NCBI GenBank assembly: GCA_963738185.1
Contig: CAVTVA010000003.1
Coordinates: 1,240,001-1,304,000 of the forward strand
Origin: AP-15 sp963738185
GTDB taxonomy: Bacteria; Pseudomonadota; Alphaproteobacteria; ATCC43930; CGMCC-115725
Reading direction: 5' to 3'
Length of the DNA stretch: 64,000 nt
Part shown: positions 27,603 through 36,402 of the stretch, one piece after another
How positions within the stretch are numbered: position 1 is the first letter of the stretch
Layout of the letters: each line of letters starts with the position of its first letter
The notes under the pieces: model-generated
What the model saw: only the letters and a program-made list of their open reading frames with translations
What the model was told of the DNA's origin: nothing
The model's database searches: none
Program-made: the position numbers and the translations under genes

Positions 27603-29921
27603 TTAGCGGGCCGCGCGGATCGCTCGCCACAGGCGCTCGGGGGTGGCCGGCATTTCGAGGTGGCGGATGCCAAGCGGGGCGAGCGCATCGATCAGCGCGT
27701 TGCCGACCGCAGGGAGCGCGCCGACATTGCCGGCCTCCCCCGCTCCCTTGACGCCGAGCGGGTTGGTCTTGGTCGGCACCGGGTTGCTGTCGCAGTGGAT
27801 CGCCGAGAGGTCGCTCGCCCGCGGCATTGCGTAATCCATAAACGATCCGGTCATCAACTGGCCGGATCCCGGATCAAAGCGGATATCCTCCAGCAGGACC
27901 TGGCCGACCCCCTGGGCGATGCCGCCGCAAATCTGGCCTTCGAGCAACAGCGGGTTCAGCACCGTGCCGACATCGTCGACAACGCTGTAGCGCAGGACCT
28001 GCGCCTCACCAGTTTCCGGGTCGATCTCCAGCTCGCAGATATGAACGCCGTTCGGAAAATTCTGCTGCTTTGAGGTAAAAGTGGCGCCGGCGATCAGCCC
28101 CGGCTCCATATCCTCGGGCAGGCTCGGCGGGCTGAACGACTCGATTGCGATCTCGCCGATGCTGAGCGCCCGGTTCGAGCGCGGTGCCGTAAAGAGCCCG
28201 TCGGCGAACGCCACCTCCTCCGCCTCGGCGCCGAGCAGGTGAGCCGCGATCGCCTTGGCCTTCACCACGATCTTCTCCGTGGCGAGATGGACCGCCGACC
28301 CGCCGAGCGCTGCCGAGCGCGAGCCGCCAGTGCCTTCGCCGTTCGCGACTTTGTCGGTGTCGCCTTGCACGTAATGCACCTGGCCAGGGTCGAGGCCCAG
28401 CCGGTCGCACAGCAATTGCTTGTAGACCGTCTCGTGACCCTGGCCCTGAGTGATCGAACCCGACACCAGGGTCACGGTGCCGCCCCGGTCGAAGCGGATT
28501 TCGGCGGCCTCGAACCCGCCGGCCGCAGCGCGCTCGATCGTGTTGGAGAGCCCGATGCCGCGCAACCTGCCGCGGGCCCGGGCCTCGGCCCGGCGCTGCT
28601 CGAAGCCGGCGATGTCGGCCAGCTTCAGCGCCAGATCGAGGTTCTTTTCGAACTCGCCGCAATCATAGGTGAAGGTCAGCCCCGATTTGAACGGCATCGC
28701 CTCGGGTGGGATCATGTTGCGGCGGCGCAGCTCGAAACGGTCGATGCCGAGCTCGGCGGCGGCCTCGTCGACGATGCGCTCGATGACGTAGGCGGCCTCG
28801 GGCCGGCCATTGCCGCGATACGCCCGCACCGGGTTGGTGTTGGTGTAAACCGCGGTCACCTCCGCACGCACCGCGGGGGTGCGGTAGACCCCCGCCAACG
28901 TGCCGAGATTGGCGACAAAAGCGTTGGAGCCGGCCTGCGGATAGGCGCCAACCGCGGCGATCGTCTCGACCTTGAGGCCGAGGAATTTTCCATCGCGATC
29001 GAGCGCGAGCGCCGCCTCGGTGACGTTGTCGCGGGCCTGCGCGTCGCCCATAAACGCTTCGCTGCGGGTGCTGGTCCATTTGACCGGCCGGCCAACCGTC
29101 TTTGAGGCTAAGAGGACCAGCGCCACCTCGTTGTAGATCGCCGATTTCATGCCAAAGCTGCCGCCGATGTCGCCGGCGACGACACGGACCCGGCTTTCCG
29201 GGACCCTCAGCACCTGCCGAGCGAGCTCAGCCCGATAGCCATGGGTGCGCTGCAAGGTCGTATAGATCGTCCAGCGGTCCTCGGCCGGGTTGTAGTCGCC
29301 GATGGCACCGCGCGGCTCCATGCTGGCCGCGGTCACCCGGTTGATCACAAAGCGTCGCCGCACGATGTGCTCGGCGCCGGCAAAGGCCGCCTCGGTCGCC
29401 GCCGCGTCGCCCTCTGTGTGAAAAAAGGCGACATTGCCGGGGTTCTCGTCCCAGACCGGCGGCGCCCCGGACTCGACCGCGCCCGCGGTCGAAACGACCG
29501 CCGGCAAGGGCTGGTAATCGACCGCGATCAATTCGGCTGCATCGGCAGCCTGATCCTTGGTCAAGGCGACGACAAAAGCGACGTAATCCCCGACCCAGCG
29601 CGCTCGGTCCTTGACCAGGCCCGGAAAGCGCGGCCGGAACGCCGGGGAGCCGTCGCGCAGCCTGAGCCCGCTCGGCGTCGGCAGGTCGCCCCAGCCCGAA
29701 GCTTCCCAATCCGCCCCGGTCAGCACCGCCAGCACGCCGGGCGCCGCTTTCGCCTCGGTCGCGTCGATCGCGCGGATGCGGGCATGGGCGTGCGGCGAGC
29801 GCAGCACATGGCCAAACACCATGCGCGGCATCACCATGTCGTCGACATAGCGCCCACCGCCGCGCAGCAGCCGCGGGTCCTCGAAGCGTGGCACCGGCTG
29901 ACCCAAGGCAAACTCACCCAT
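27603..29921 (-). CDS. Xanthine dehydrogenase/CoxL-family molybdopterin-binding large subunit
   Basis: Encodes 772 aa. The N-terminal aldehyde-oxidase a/b hammerhead begins RFEDPRLLRGGGRYVDDMVMPRMVFGHVLRSPHAHARI. Cofactor-binding segments include GDIGGSFGMKSAIYNEVAL and GSITQGQGHETVYKQL. The active-site loop near residue 365 is VRAYRGNGRPEA. This resembles form II (AYRGAGR) and lacks the Cys of true CO dehydrogenase (AYRCSFR), so CO oxidation is unlikely. The C-terminal GVKGAGEAGN carries the usual catalytic Glu. No small Fe-S or FAD subunit genes are adjacent, making it an orphan. Likely substrate: an aldehyde or N-heterocycle. Confidence 0.88.
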   Translation of the reverse strand: MGEFALGQPVPRFEDPRLLRGGGRYVDDMVMPRMVFGHVLRSPHAHARIRAIDATEAKAAPGVLAVLTGADWEASGWGDLPTPSGLRLRDGSPAFRPRFPGLVKDRARWVGDYVAFVVALTKDQAADAAELIAVDYQPLPAVVSTAGAVESGAPPVWDENPGNVAFFHTEGDAAATEAAFAGAEHIVRRRFVINRVTAASMEPRGAIGDYNPAEDRWTIYTTLQRTHGYRAELARQVLRVPESRVRVVAGDIGGSFGMKSAIYNEVALVLLASKTVGRPVKWTSTRSEAFMGDAQARDNVTEAALALDRDGKFLGLKVETIAAVGAYPQAGSNAFVANLGTLAGVYRTPAVRAEVTAVYTNTNPVRAYRGNGRPEAAYVIERIVDEAAAELGIDRFELRRRNMIPPEAMPFKSGLTFTYDCGEFEKNLDLALKLADIAGFEQRRAEARARGRLRGIGLSNTIERAAAGGFEAAEIRFDRGGTVTLVSGSITQGQGHETVYKQLLCDRLGLDPGQVHYVQGDTDKVANGEGTGGSRSAALGGSAVHLATEKIVVKAKAIAAHLLGAEAEEVAFADGLFTAPRSNRALSIGEIAIESFSPPSLPEDMEPGLIAGATFTSKQQNFPNGVHICELEIDPETGEAQVLRYSVVDDVGTVLNPLLLEGQICGGIAQGVGQVLLEDIRFDPGSGQLMTGSFMDYAMPRASDLSAIHCDSNPVPTKTNPLGVKGAGEAGNVGALPAVGNALIDALAPLGIRHLEMPATPERLWRAIRAAR

Positions 29922-29954
29922 GATTAAGCCTCCAGTTGTCCTCTGAGGACGGCA

Positions 29955-30371
29955 TCACCTGAATGGGTTGACGATGGTGATCCCTTCGACCACCTGCCCA
30001 TGCGACATGTCTTCGGAATACAGCGCCCGGCATCCGAGCGCACGGGCAGCGGCGACGATCGCACTATCCCAATAGGAAAAACCGTATGCCGCCTTGATCT
30101 CTAATGCCCCGCTCAATAGCGGGAGAGTAATCTCCTGTACCCGGAAGCGGGTCCAGGTCCCGATAAGGCGGACGGCAATCTCGTGAGGGAGAGGGTTGGG
30201 CCGAGTGATGCGAGTCGCCTGAACATAAAATTCTTGCAAGACTTGGACCGATAGCGCCCCGTTATCGTCCTCCAGCAGGCGGATGGCTCGTTCGCGCTTG
30301 CTCGCCTCGCGCGGGTTGCGAGTGATGGAGTAGAGAAGGACATTGGTGTCGAGGAAGTGCGGCGGGTTCAT
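29955..30371 (-). CDS. vapC: PIN-domain ribonuclease toxin, VapC family
   Basis: Encodes 138 aa with acidic PIN-site residues in HFLDTNVLLYSI, VQVLQEFYV and FSYWDSAIVAAARALGC, plus the late SEDMSHG. VapC proteins cleave tRNA or rRNA when freed from antitoxin. The start overlaps the vapB stop by ATGA, so expression is coupled. Immediately downstream of the hydroxylase start region and on the same strand. Confidence 0.88.
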   Translation of the reverse strand: MNPPHFLDTNVLLYSITRNPREASKRERAIRLLEDDNGALSVQVLQEFYVQATRITRPNPLPHEIAVRLIGTWTRFRVQEITLPLLSGALEIKAAYGFSYWDSAIVAAARALGCRALYSEDMSHGQVVEGITIVNPFR

Positions 30372-30604
30372 GCATTTCGGTCATGAACATCGTCGCGGGC
30401 CAGCCGGTCCGACGCGTCGAAGGCGGTGATTTGCTCCCGCAGTGCTCGTTCCTCGCGCTTCAGTCGCTCGATTTCGCTTTCGCCTGAGCCCAGCTCGCAC
30501 AAAAAATTCCGCACCAAGGCCGAAACCGACGTATCTCGTTGGGCGGCAATCATGCGCGCGCGCCGATAGGTTTCGTCATCGAGTGAGACTGTGATGTTTT
30601 TCAT
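30368..30604 (-). CDS. vapB: Ribbon-helix-helix antitoxin, VapB type
   Basis: Encodes 78 aa. The N-terminus MKNITVSLDDETYRRARMIAAQRDTSVSALVRNFL is a ribbon-helix-helix DNA-binding domain. The charged C-terminal helix (EIERLKREERALREQI) should wrap the toxin. It precedes vapC with a four-base overlap and would autoregulate the pair. Confidence 0.85.
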   Translation of the reverse strand: MKNITVSLDDETYRRARMIAAQRDTSVSALVRNFLCELGSGESEIERLKREERALREQITAFDASDRLARDDVHDRNA

Positions 30605-30671
30605 AGTTCCACATATACCCGCGCAATGGTGCCGTCAACACAGTCTGGATAGAAGGCCCCGACTGCCCCGC

Positions 30672-31940
30672 TCAGTAGCCGAGGTCCTGAAAGCTGTGCG
30701 CCGCGGGGCTGACAACGACGTTGCCCTGGGGCTCTACCTCGAGCACGGCGAGGGCGCGCTGGACTAGGCCGTCCGGGGTGAACCGGAACAGCCCGTCGAC
30801 CCCGGCGAACCCGTTTGGATTGAGGATCGCGTCGCGCGAGAAGGGCGGCCCGCCCTGGCCGCGCGCCAGCACCGCGGCGAGTGCGGCCGCGTCATACCCG
30901 AGCGAGGCGAGCCGCGGCGGGTCGCGGCCGTAGGTTGCGCGATAGCGCTGCTCGAAATCGCGCCGCGCGTCGGGCGGCGAGGCGGCGAACCAGCCGCCGT
31001 CGAGGGCCGGCTCGTCGCCGATGTCGGGCACGTCCCACAGCCCGCTGCCCAGCAGCCGCGTCGCTTTGGTATCGAGCCCGGCGGCCGCGAGCTTGCGGGC
31101 AATCGCCTTCAGGCGGTCGCCGCCCTCGGGCAGCAGCAATGCATCGAAATCCGCCACCCCTGGCGGCGCTGGACCTGCTTGGTCGGGTGCCGCGGGATCG
31201 GCAGCTGGCGGGGTCGCGCCCGCCGGCAGCAGCTGCGCGATCGCGGCCGAGGCATCGCCGGTGCGCGGATCGTAAAATGCGGCCTTGGTCACCGTGGCGC
31301 CAGTCGAAGATGCGGCCTCGCGCAGCGCGTCGGTCATCAGATGCCCATAGGCGGTGTCGGGGGCGAGTGCCGCAAACCGACCGATGCCGCGCTGGCGCGC
31401 AAAGGCCACCTCGCGCACCACCTCCTGGCGCGGCAGAAACCCCATCAGAAAGGTGTTGCCGCCGGCCAGATCGGTCACCGTCGAAAACGCGATGACGTCG
31501 AGGTGGGCGTCGCGGGCCACCGGCTTGACGGCCTCGACCCCGCCGGCGAGCAGCGGGCCGAGGATCAGGCTGACCCCTTGGCCGACCGCGGCATGCGCGG
31601 CGTCGGCGGCGCCGGAGGCCGTTCCCTTGGTGTCGCGCGGGACCAAGGTCAGCTGATCGCCGCCGGTTTGAAACAGCGCCAGCTGCGCCGCATTGAGGAT
31701 CGCCTGCCCGAGCCCGGCATTGGGGCCGGACAGCGGCACCAGCAGGGCGACCTTGGCCGGCCCGGCTGGGGTCGCGACCGGCGGCGGAGCGGGCATCGGC
31801 GCCGGCGGCGGCGGTCCATAAGGCGGTTGCGGGGTGGCGAGCGGCGCCGGTACGATGGGCGGCGGCACGCAGGAAGCCAGCGCCCAGAGGGCGAGGACAA
31901 GCACGGGTGAGGCGAACCGGGGGAAGCACCAGCGCGGCAA
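30672..31940 (-). CDS. lpoA: Penicillin-binding protein activator lipoprotein, LpoA-like
   Basis: Encodes 422 aa. The N-terminus is a lipoprotein signal with lipobox LWALASC, then a long Pro/Ala linker (residues ~25-60). The type 1 periplasmic-binding-protein fold follows: AKVALLVPLSGPNAGLGQAILNAAQLALF, LILGPLLAGGVEAVKP and FLPRQEVVREVAFARQRG. The N-terminal TPR region of E. coli LpoA is absent, as in other alphaproteobacteria. It probably stimulates a class A PBP from the outer membrane. Its 5' end overlaps the divergent rsmI frame; in E. coli the same neighbours (yraL, yraM, yraN) occur. Confidence 0.85.
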   Translation of the reverse strand: MPRWCFPRFASPVLVLALWALASCVPPPIVPAPLATPQPPYGPPPPAPMPAPPPVATPAGPAKVALLVPLSGPNAGLGQAILNAAQLALFQTGGDQLTLVPRDTKGTASGAADAAHAAVGQGVSLILGPLLAGGVEAVKPVARDAHLDVIAFSTVTDLAGGNTFLMGFLPRQEVVREVAFARQRGIGRFAALAPDTAYGHLMTDALREAASSTGATVTKAAFYDPRTGDASAAIAQLLPAGATPPAADPAAPDQAGPAPPGVADFDALLLPEGGDRLKAIARKLAAAGLDTKATRLLGSGLWDVPDIGDEPALDGGWFAASPPDARRDFEQRYRATYGRDPPRLASLGYDAAALAAVLARGQGGPPFSRDAILNPNGFAGVDGLFRFTPDGLVQRALAVLEVEPQGNVVVSPAAHSFQDLGY

Positions 31941-32899
31941 GAGCGGCCTCGGGCGACAGCGGCGGGGGGCGCGAGCCTAGCGGCGCCCGGGCTCCGAGTA
32001 AACCCGACTGGGCCGAGCCGGCGGCCGAAAGCGTTGCGCCCGCCGCTGAAGTGGACGTGCCAGGCCCAGCGCCCGGCCTGCACCTGGTCGCGACGCCGAT
32101 CGGCAATCTGGGCGATGTCAGCCTGCGCGCGCTCGCGGTGCTGCGCGGCGTGGACCGGATTTGGTGCGAGGACACCAGGGTAACCGCCAAGCTGCTTGCC
32201 CGCTACGGCATCAAAACGCCGCTCGAGGCCTATCACGACCACAACGCCGAGCAGGTGCGGCCCCGAGTGCTCGCGGCGCTGCGCCGCGGCGAGCGGGTGG
32301 CGCTGGCCAGCGATGCCGGGACCCCGCTCGTTTCCGACCCGGGCTACAAGCTGGTTCGCGCGGCGATCGCCGAGGGCCTGCCGGTGACCGCCGCACCCGG
32401 CGCGTCGGCGGCGCTGACCGCGCTCATTCTGTCCGGCCTGCCGCCGGACCCGTTTCTGTTCGCCGGCTTTCTGCCAAAGCAGCAAACCGCCCGGCGCCGG
32501 GCATTGACGCGCTGGGCGCCGTTGGAGGCGAGCCTGATCTTTTACGAGGCGCCGCCGCGGCTCGCCGCGACCCTCGCCGACATGGCGGAAATCCTGGGGC
32601 CGCGGCCGGCCGCGGTCGCGCGCGAGCTGACCAAGCTGCATGAGGAGGTCCGGCGCGGTTCGCTCTGCGCTCTCGCCGACCACTATCGCGAGCACGGGCC
32701 GCCGCGGGGTGAGACCGTCATTGTCGCCGGGCCCCCCGAGCCGGCGGTGCCCGACCTCGAGGAGGTCGATCACCGGCTGCGGGCGGCGCTCGCCGAGAGC
32801 GGGGTGCGCGACGCCGCGGCCAAGCTCGCCGCCGAGACCGGCCTCGGACGCGCCGAGCTCTATCGCCGCGCCTTGGCGATCCGCGACGGCACGCGATGA
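31907..32899 (+). CDS. rsmI: 16S rRNA (cytidine(1402)-2'-O)-methyltransferase
   Basis: Shows RsmI hallmarks: GLHLVATPIGNLGDVSLRALAVLRGVD, CEDTRVTAKLLARYGI, ASDAGTPLVSDPG, PGASAALTALILSGLP and FYEAPPRLAATL. It methylates C1402 in the ribosome decoding centre. GTG 31907 gives 330 aa with an Ala/Ser-rich leader. GTG 32051 or 32057 would give the standard length and avoid overlapping the divergent lipoprotein gene, so the start is uncertain. The stop overlaps the yraN start (ATGA). Confidence 0.92.
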   Translation: MRRTGGSTSAARAASGDSGGGREPSGARAPSKPDWAEPAAESVAPAAEVDVPGPAPGLHLVATPIGNLGDVSLRALAVLRGVDRIWCEDTRVTAKLLARYGIKTPLEAYHDHNAEQVRPRVLAALRRGERVALASDAGTPLVSDPGYKLVRAAIAEGLPVTAAPGASAALTALILSGLPPDPFLFAGFLPKQQTARRRALTRWAPLEASLIFYEAPPRLAATLADMAEILGPRPAAVARELTKLHEEVRRGSLCALADHYREHGPPRGETVIVAGPPEPAVPDLEEVDHRLRAALAESGVRDAAAKLAAETGLGRAELYRRALAIRDGTR

Positions 32900-33282
32900 A
32901 CCGCAGCCGGCATCGCCCGGCCTTGCGGCGGCAGCGCGCCGAGCGCCGCGGCCGGCTGGCCGAATGGTTGTGCGTGTGGCATCTGCGGCTGCGCGGATGG
33001 CGCATTGTCGCGCGCGGCTGGCGCTGCCCGGCCGGCGAGATCGATATTCTCGCACGCCGCGGCAAAATCCTCGCGGTCATCGAGGTCAAGTCGCGCGGCA
33101 ACCTCGCAGTCGCGGCGGCGGCGCTCCCACCGCGCCAGCGGCGGCGGATCACCCGTGCGGCCGAAGCCTTTCTGCTGGTCCACCCCGAGCTTGCCGGGCT
33201 TGGCCTGCAATTCGACCTGATGTTGCTGGCGCCGCGGCGTCTGCCGCGTCACCTGCGCTCCGCCTGGCGTGCCGACGGCTGA
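32896..33282 (+). CDS. yraN: YraN family (UPF0102) nuclease-like protein
   Basis: Encodes 128 aa. Contains the UPF0102 core: GRLAEWLCVWHLRLRGWRIVARGWRCPAGEIDILARRGKILAVIEVKSRG, where D and E-x-K form a PD-(D/E)xK-like nuclease site, then RITRAAEAFLLVHPEL. The biochemical role is not well established. ATGA overlap with rsmI makes it part of that transcript, matching the yraL-yraN order of enterobacteria. Confidence 0.9.
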   Translation: MNRSRHRPALRRQRAERRGRLAEWLCVWHLRLRGWRIVARGWRCPAGEIDILARRGKILAVIEVKSRGNLAVAAAALPPRQRRRITRAAEAFLLVHPELAGLGLQFDLMLLAPRRLPRHLRSAWRADG

Positions 33283-33482
33283 AGATCCCGTCACCATCTC
33301 CGAGCCCGACAAGCTCCGCCAACCCATTGCTTCGGCTTACGATTTGGTCGGGGCGCGCGGTGCCGCCGACCGACCGCAAGCCTCGTCTCGCCCGTGGCCG
33401 GAACACCCGTCGGGCTGGCGATTGGAAAAGGGCGCGGGCTTGGCGGAAACTCCCGCGGGACATCTGTGCCGGGGGGTGAGCG

Positions 33483-34184
33483 GTGTCGAATTTCCGTCTC
33501 GTCATGTCGTTCGCGACCGGTCTCGGGCTGGCCATCAGCCTGTGCGGATGCCCATTGGCCATTGTCGGCGGGCTGGCGGCGGCCGGTGGCGCCGGCTATG
33601 CCGCCGATCAGGAACGCGGCGTCAACGGCGCGGGCAGCGATTTTGCCGTCAAAACCGGTGTCGAGACCGCCTGGGCCCAGGCGATGCCGAATTTCCCGCC
33701 GGATTTCAATGTAACCGTCTACGAAGGCCGCACCTTGCTGACCGGCACCGCGCCAACGCCTCAGATCAAGTCGGAGGCGGCGGACATCGCCAGCCGGGTT
33801 CAGGGGGTGCGCGCCGTCTACAACGAAATTGAGGTGGCGCCGTACGAAACTCCCTGGGATTCGGCGAAGGACGCCTGGATCACCGCTCGGGTGCGCTCGG
33901 ATCTGGTGTTCAGCAACATCCGCTCGGTCAACTACACGGTCGAGACCGTCGATCATTCGGTTTATCTGATCGGCTCGGCGCGCAGCCAAGCCGAGCTCGA
34001 CCATGCCACCGGTCTGGCGCGCGACGTGCCCGGGGTCAGGCGCGTCGTCTCTTACGTGGAGATCCGGCAGGGAGAGCCGCCGGGCTCGCCGCCGCCGGGG
34101 CCGCCGCCCTCAGCCGAAGGATCGCCCGGCCCGGATATGCCCGGCGCGGCGCCGACCACCCCGGTCGAGGTGCAAAAGCTGTAG
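33483..34184 (+). CDS. BON-domain outer-membrane lipoprotein, DolP/YraP-like
   Basis: Encodes 233 aa from GTG 33483. A signal sequence with a lipobox-like LCGC lies at residues ~18-24. Two BON domains follow: residues ~65-120 (FNVTVYEGRTLLTGTAPTPQIKSEAADIASRVQGVRAVYNEI) and ~128-195 (ITARVRSDLVFSNIRSVNYTVETVDHSVYLIGSA). A Pro/Gly-rich tail ends the protein. YraP/DolP supports outer-membrane integrity in enterobacteria. The position after rsmI and yraN matches E. coli, supporting orthology. A ~200-base gap separates it from yraN. Confidence 0.85.
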   Translation: MSNFRLVMSFATGLGLAISLCGCPLAIVGGLAAAGGAGYAADQERGVNGAGSDFAVKTGVETAWAQAMPNFPPDFNVTVYEGRTLLTGTAPTPQIKSEAADIASRVQGVRAVYNEIEVAPYETPWDSAKDAWITARVRSDLVFSNIRSVNYTVETVDHSVYLIGSARSQAELDHATGLARDVPGVRRVVSYVEIRQGEPPGSPPPGPPPSAEGSPGPDMPGAAPTTPVEVQKL

Positions 34185-34208
34185 GCCGCCGATCGGCGGG
34201 GCGGGCCG

Positions 34209-35246
34209 TCAGACGCTGCGCTGGCGTTCCCGCTCCTGGTCCGCGGCAGTGTTGAGGATGCGGCGGGCGGCGCCGAACAGCGACTGAGCCCGGTCCTCGT
34301 GCCCCAGCACATGCTCGGCACGGGCGAGGTCGAGCTCGATATAGGCAAGGGTCGGCGTGCCGCGGCCACAGCCGCGCTCGAGCCGGCGGCTCGCGGTGCG
34401 AAACGCCAGTGCCGCATCGGCAGCGCGGCCAGTCGCCAGATAGATCAAGCCCAGATCGTGCAGGTTCTCGGCAATCAGCGGATGCGTCGGCCCGAGCCGC
34501 CGCTGGTCGATCGCGGCCGCTTCCTCGATCGGCGGCAGCGCCTGGGCAAACTGCTTTTGCCGCAGATAGGCTTTGCCGAGCTGCGCCAGGCTGCGCGCGG
34601 TCGCCAGCCGGTCGCCGCCGGCGCGGTCGAGGGCCAGGGCGCGGCGCAGCACCCGCTCGCCATCCTCGAACCGTGCCTGCGACACCAGCACCGCGCCCAG
34701 CACGCGCAGGCGGTCGCTGCGCGGCGTGCCTGCGTTCTGGTTATCCACGGCGATCGCCGCCTCGATAAATTTGTGCGCCTCTGCGGTCTCGCCGCGGGCG
34801 AGCGCGATGCGCGCCCGGTCGGCAAGCAGTGGCGCCATCGCCGGGTCGTGGACGCCAAGCCGGGACGAGAGCACATTCTCGGCGGCGATCGCTAGCGGCT
34901 CGGCGTCGAGGTATCGCCGCAGCTCGATATAGAGGTGGGCGAGCGCGGCCATCGCCTTTGCCGCCGGCTCCGACTCGCTCCCGAAAGCTCTGATCGCGAT
35001 CTTCAGCGAGCGGCGCCGCAGCGCCGTCGCCGCGGCGATGTCGGCATCCTCGAAGCGCAATTGGGCGAGCGAGGCAAGGATCGGCAGCAGCTTCGGGTCG
35101 GCCGGCCCCAACCGCTGCTCTGCCGCTGCCAAGGTTTTCGCCAGCGCGGCGCCGGCTGGCGGCGGCGTCGGCGGGTCGGCGCCAGCATGTGCCGCCGACA
35201 GGCCGAGGAGCCCGGCGACCAGGGCGCAGAAAAAGCCGCGCATCAC
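34209..35246 (-). CDS. Secreted TPR-repeat protein
   Basis: Encodes 345 aa with a signal peptide (MMRGFFCALVAGLLGLSAAHAGA). The rest is kinesin-light-chain-type tetratricopeptide repeats: LAQLRFEDADIAAATALRRRSLKIAIRAFG, LAHLYIELRRYLDAEPLAIAAENVL and LHDLGLIYLATGRAADAALAFRTASRRLE. It is probably a periplasmic scaffold for protein contacts. It converges with the BON-domain gene. No catalytic residues are seen. Confidence 0.8.
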   Translation of the reverse strand: MMRGFFCALVAGLLGLSAAHAGADPPTPPPAGAALAKTLAAAEQRLGPADPKLLPILASLAQLRFEDADIAAATALRRRSLKIAIRAFGSESEPAAKAMAALAHLYIELRRYLDAEPLAIAAENVLSSRLGVHDPAMAPLLADRARIALARGETAEAHKFIEAAIAVDNQNAGTPRSDRLRVLGAVLVSQARFEDGERVLRRALALDRAGGDRLATARSLAQLGKAYLRQKQFAQALPPIEEAAAIDQRRLGPTHPLIAENLHDLGLIYLATGRAADAALAFRTASRRLERGCGRGTPTLAYIELDLARAEHVLGHEDRAQSLFGAARRILNTAADQERERQRSV

Positions 35247-35326
35247 ATTTGTCCCGAACCGCCGATCGCAGCGCTGAGCAATTTGCCAGCGTCGGTTGCC
35301 GCCGCGCTTGCCTGCGGCCGGTTTCC

Positions 35327-36220
35327 CTAGGCGATGTGGGCGGAAATCATCGGCCCGCGCTCCGGGGCCAGCCGGTGGCGCAGATCGGCGAGCAGCGGCA
35401 TGATCTCAGCCAACCCGCTGCTGACCGCGGCACCGGCCTGCGGGGTCAGCGACACGGCCTTGTGCTTTTTTATCGTCTCTTCGGCGAAAAAGCCCCACCG
35501 GATCAGATTGGCGACGCGCTCCTTGATCGCCAGATGCCCGAGCCTCAGCCGGTCCCACATCCTGCTGATGATCTCGTCTACGACCAGCGCCGAGGGGCCA
35601 CCATGATCGCTGCCGAACGAGCTTGCCGACCATAGCAGCATCACGATCGCCCAATACTGATAGGTGACCAGATGATCCATCGCGTCGTCCCGATAGGCCG
35701 GGGTCAGTCCGCGAGTTCGGACGACCTGCTCGCTGATCTCGCGCCATTTCTGGTCGCAGGCGCCAAAAAATCGGTAAATCTCAGCGATTGCGGCCTCGTC
35801 ACAAGCCACCAATCGCGGGCGGGGCGCGTCGCCGGCATCCGCACAGATCGCCTCGATCGTCTCGCGGCAATGCGCATCAAAGCAGTCCCACAAGGCTCCG
35901 GTGGGGCCGACCAGGCAACCTGCCGAGGGCGCACATTCCCGGTTCGAGGCGTCGAACACCCTGACGAACCCGTCCCTCTGGCAGTCCTTGATCCGCTCGA
36001 TGCAGGTTCGGATATCGGTGCCATAGGACCCGTAGAGTGTGCGGTGCAGCGCGCGGCTCGAAATACCAGCTGCCCCGCTGGTTCTGGCCAGAAAGATGAC
36101 ATGCCAATGCGCGCGCTTGTTCAAACCGGGGAAGTATTTCTCCCAGATGCCGTAGTATTCGAGCAAAAACCTGGCGACCAGGCGTTCGGGGAACCTGCTT
36201 TCGCCAAAATCGGAACGCAT
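35327..36220 (-). CDS. Hypothetical protein with a winged-helix-like segment
   Basis: About 297 aa from ATG 36220-36218 (MRSDFGESRFPERLVARFLLEYYGIWEKYFPGLNKRAHW). The segment ISSRALHRTLYGSYGTDIRTCIERIKDCQRDGFVRVFD, residues ~55-92, looks like a winged helix. A second region near the C-terminus (SRMWDRLRLGHLAIKERVANLIRWGFFAEETIKKHKAVSLTP) also has helix-turn-helix character. A longer frame to 36331 is open. I do not recognise the family; a MarR-like regulator is possible. Confidence 0.6.
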   Translation of the reverse strand: MRSDFGESRFPERLVARFLLEYYGIWEKYFPGLNKRAHWHVIFLARTSGAAGISSRALHRTLYGSYGTDIRTCIERIKDCQRDGFVRVFDASNRECAPSAGCLVGPTGALWDCFDAHCRETIEAICADAGDAPRPRLVACDEAAIAEIYRFFGACDQKWREISEQVVRTRGLTPAYRDDAMDHLVTYQYWAIVMLLWSASSFGSDHGGPSALVVDEIISRMWDRLRLGHLAIKERVANLIRWGFFAEETIKKHKAVSLTPQAGAAVSSGLAEIMPLLADLRHRLAPERGPMISAHIA

Positions 36221-36402
36221 CGCGTCACCATGCCGATCGACAGCGCTGCCGCAGGTTAGCCGATTTTGCGCCGCGGCAACAGCGAACGTCGCGGGAACTT
36301 GTCCGAGGCCCGCAGCGGCGCGCTGCCGCAATGATCCCGCGCCGTTGTGACCCTTGGGTTTCGGTCATTGGCAGCCGCGGATCATCAGGGGAACGCAATA
36401 TC

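Noticed and set aside
27603..29921. Calling the hydroxylase large subunit a CO dehydrogenase (CoxL)
   Set aside because: The active-site loop is AYRGNGR without the Cys needed by form I CO dehydrogenase, and no CoxS or CoxM genes are adjacent.
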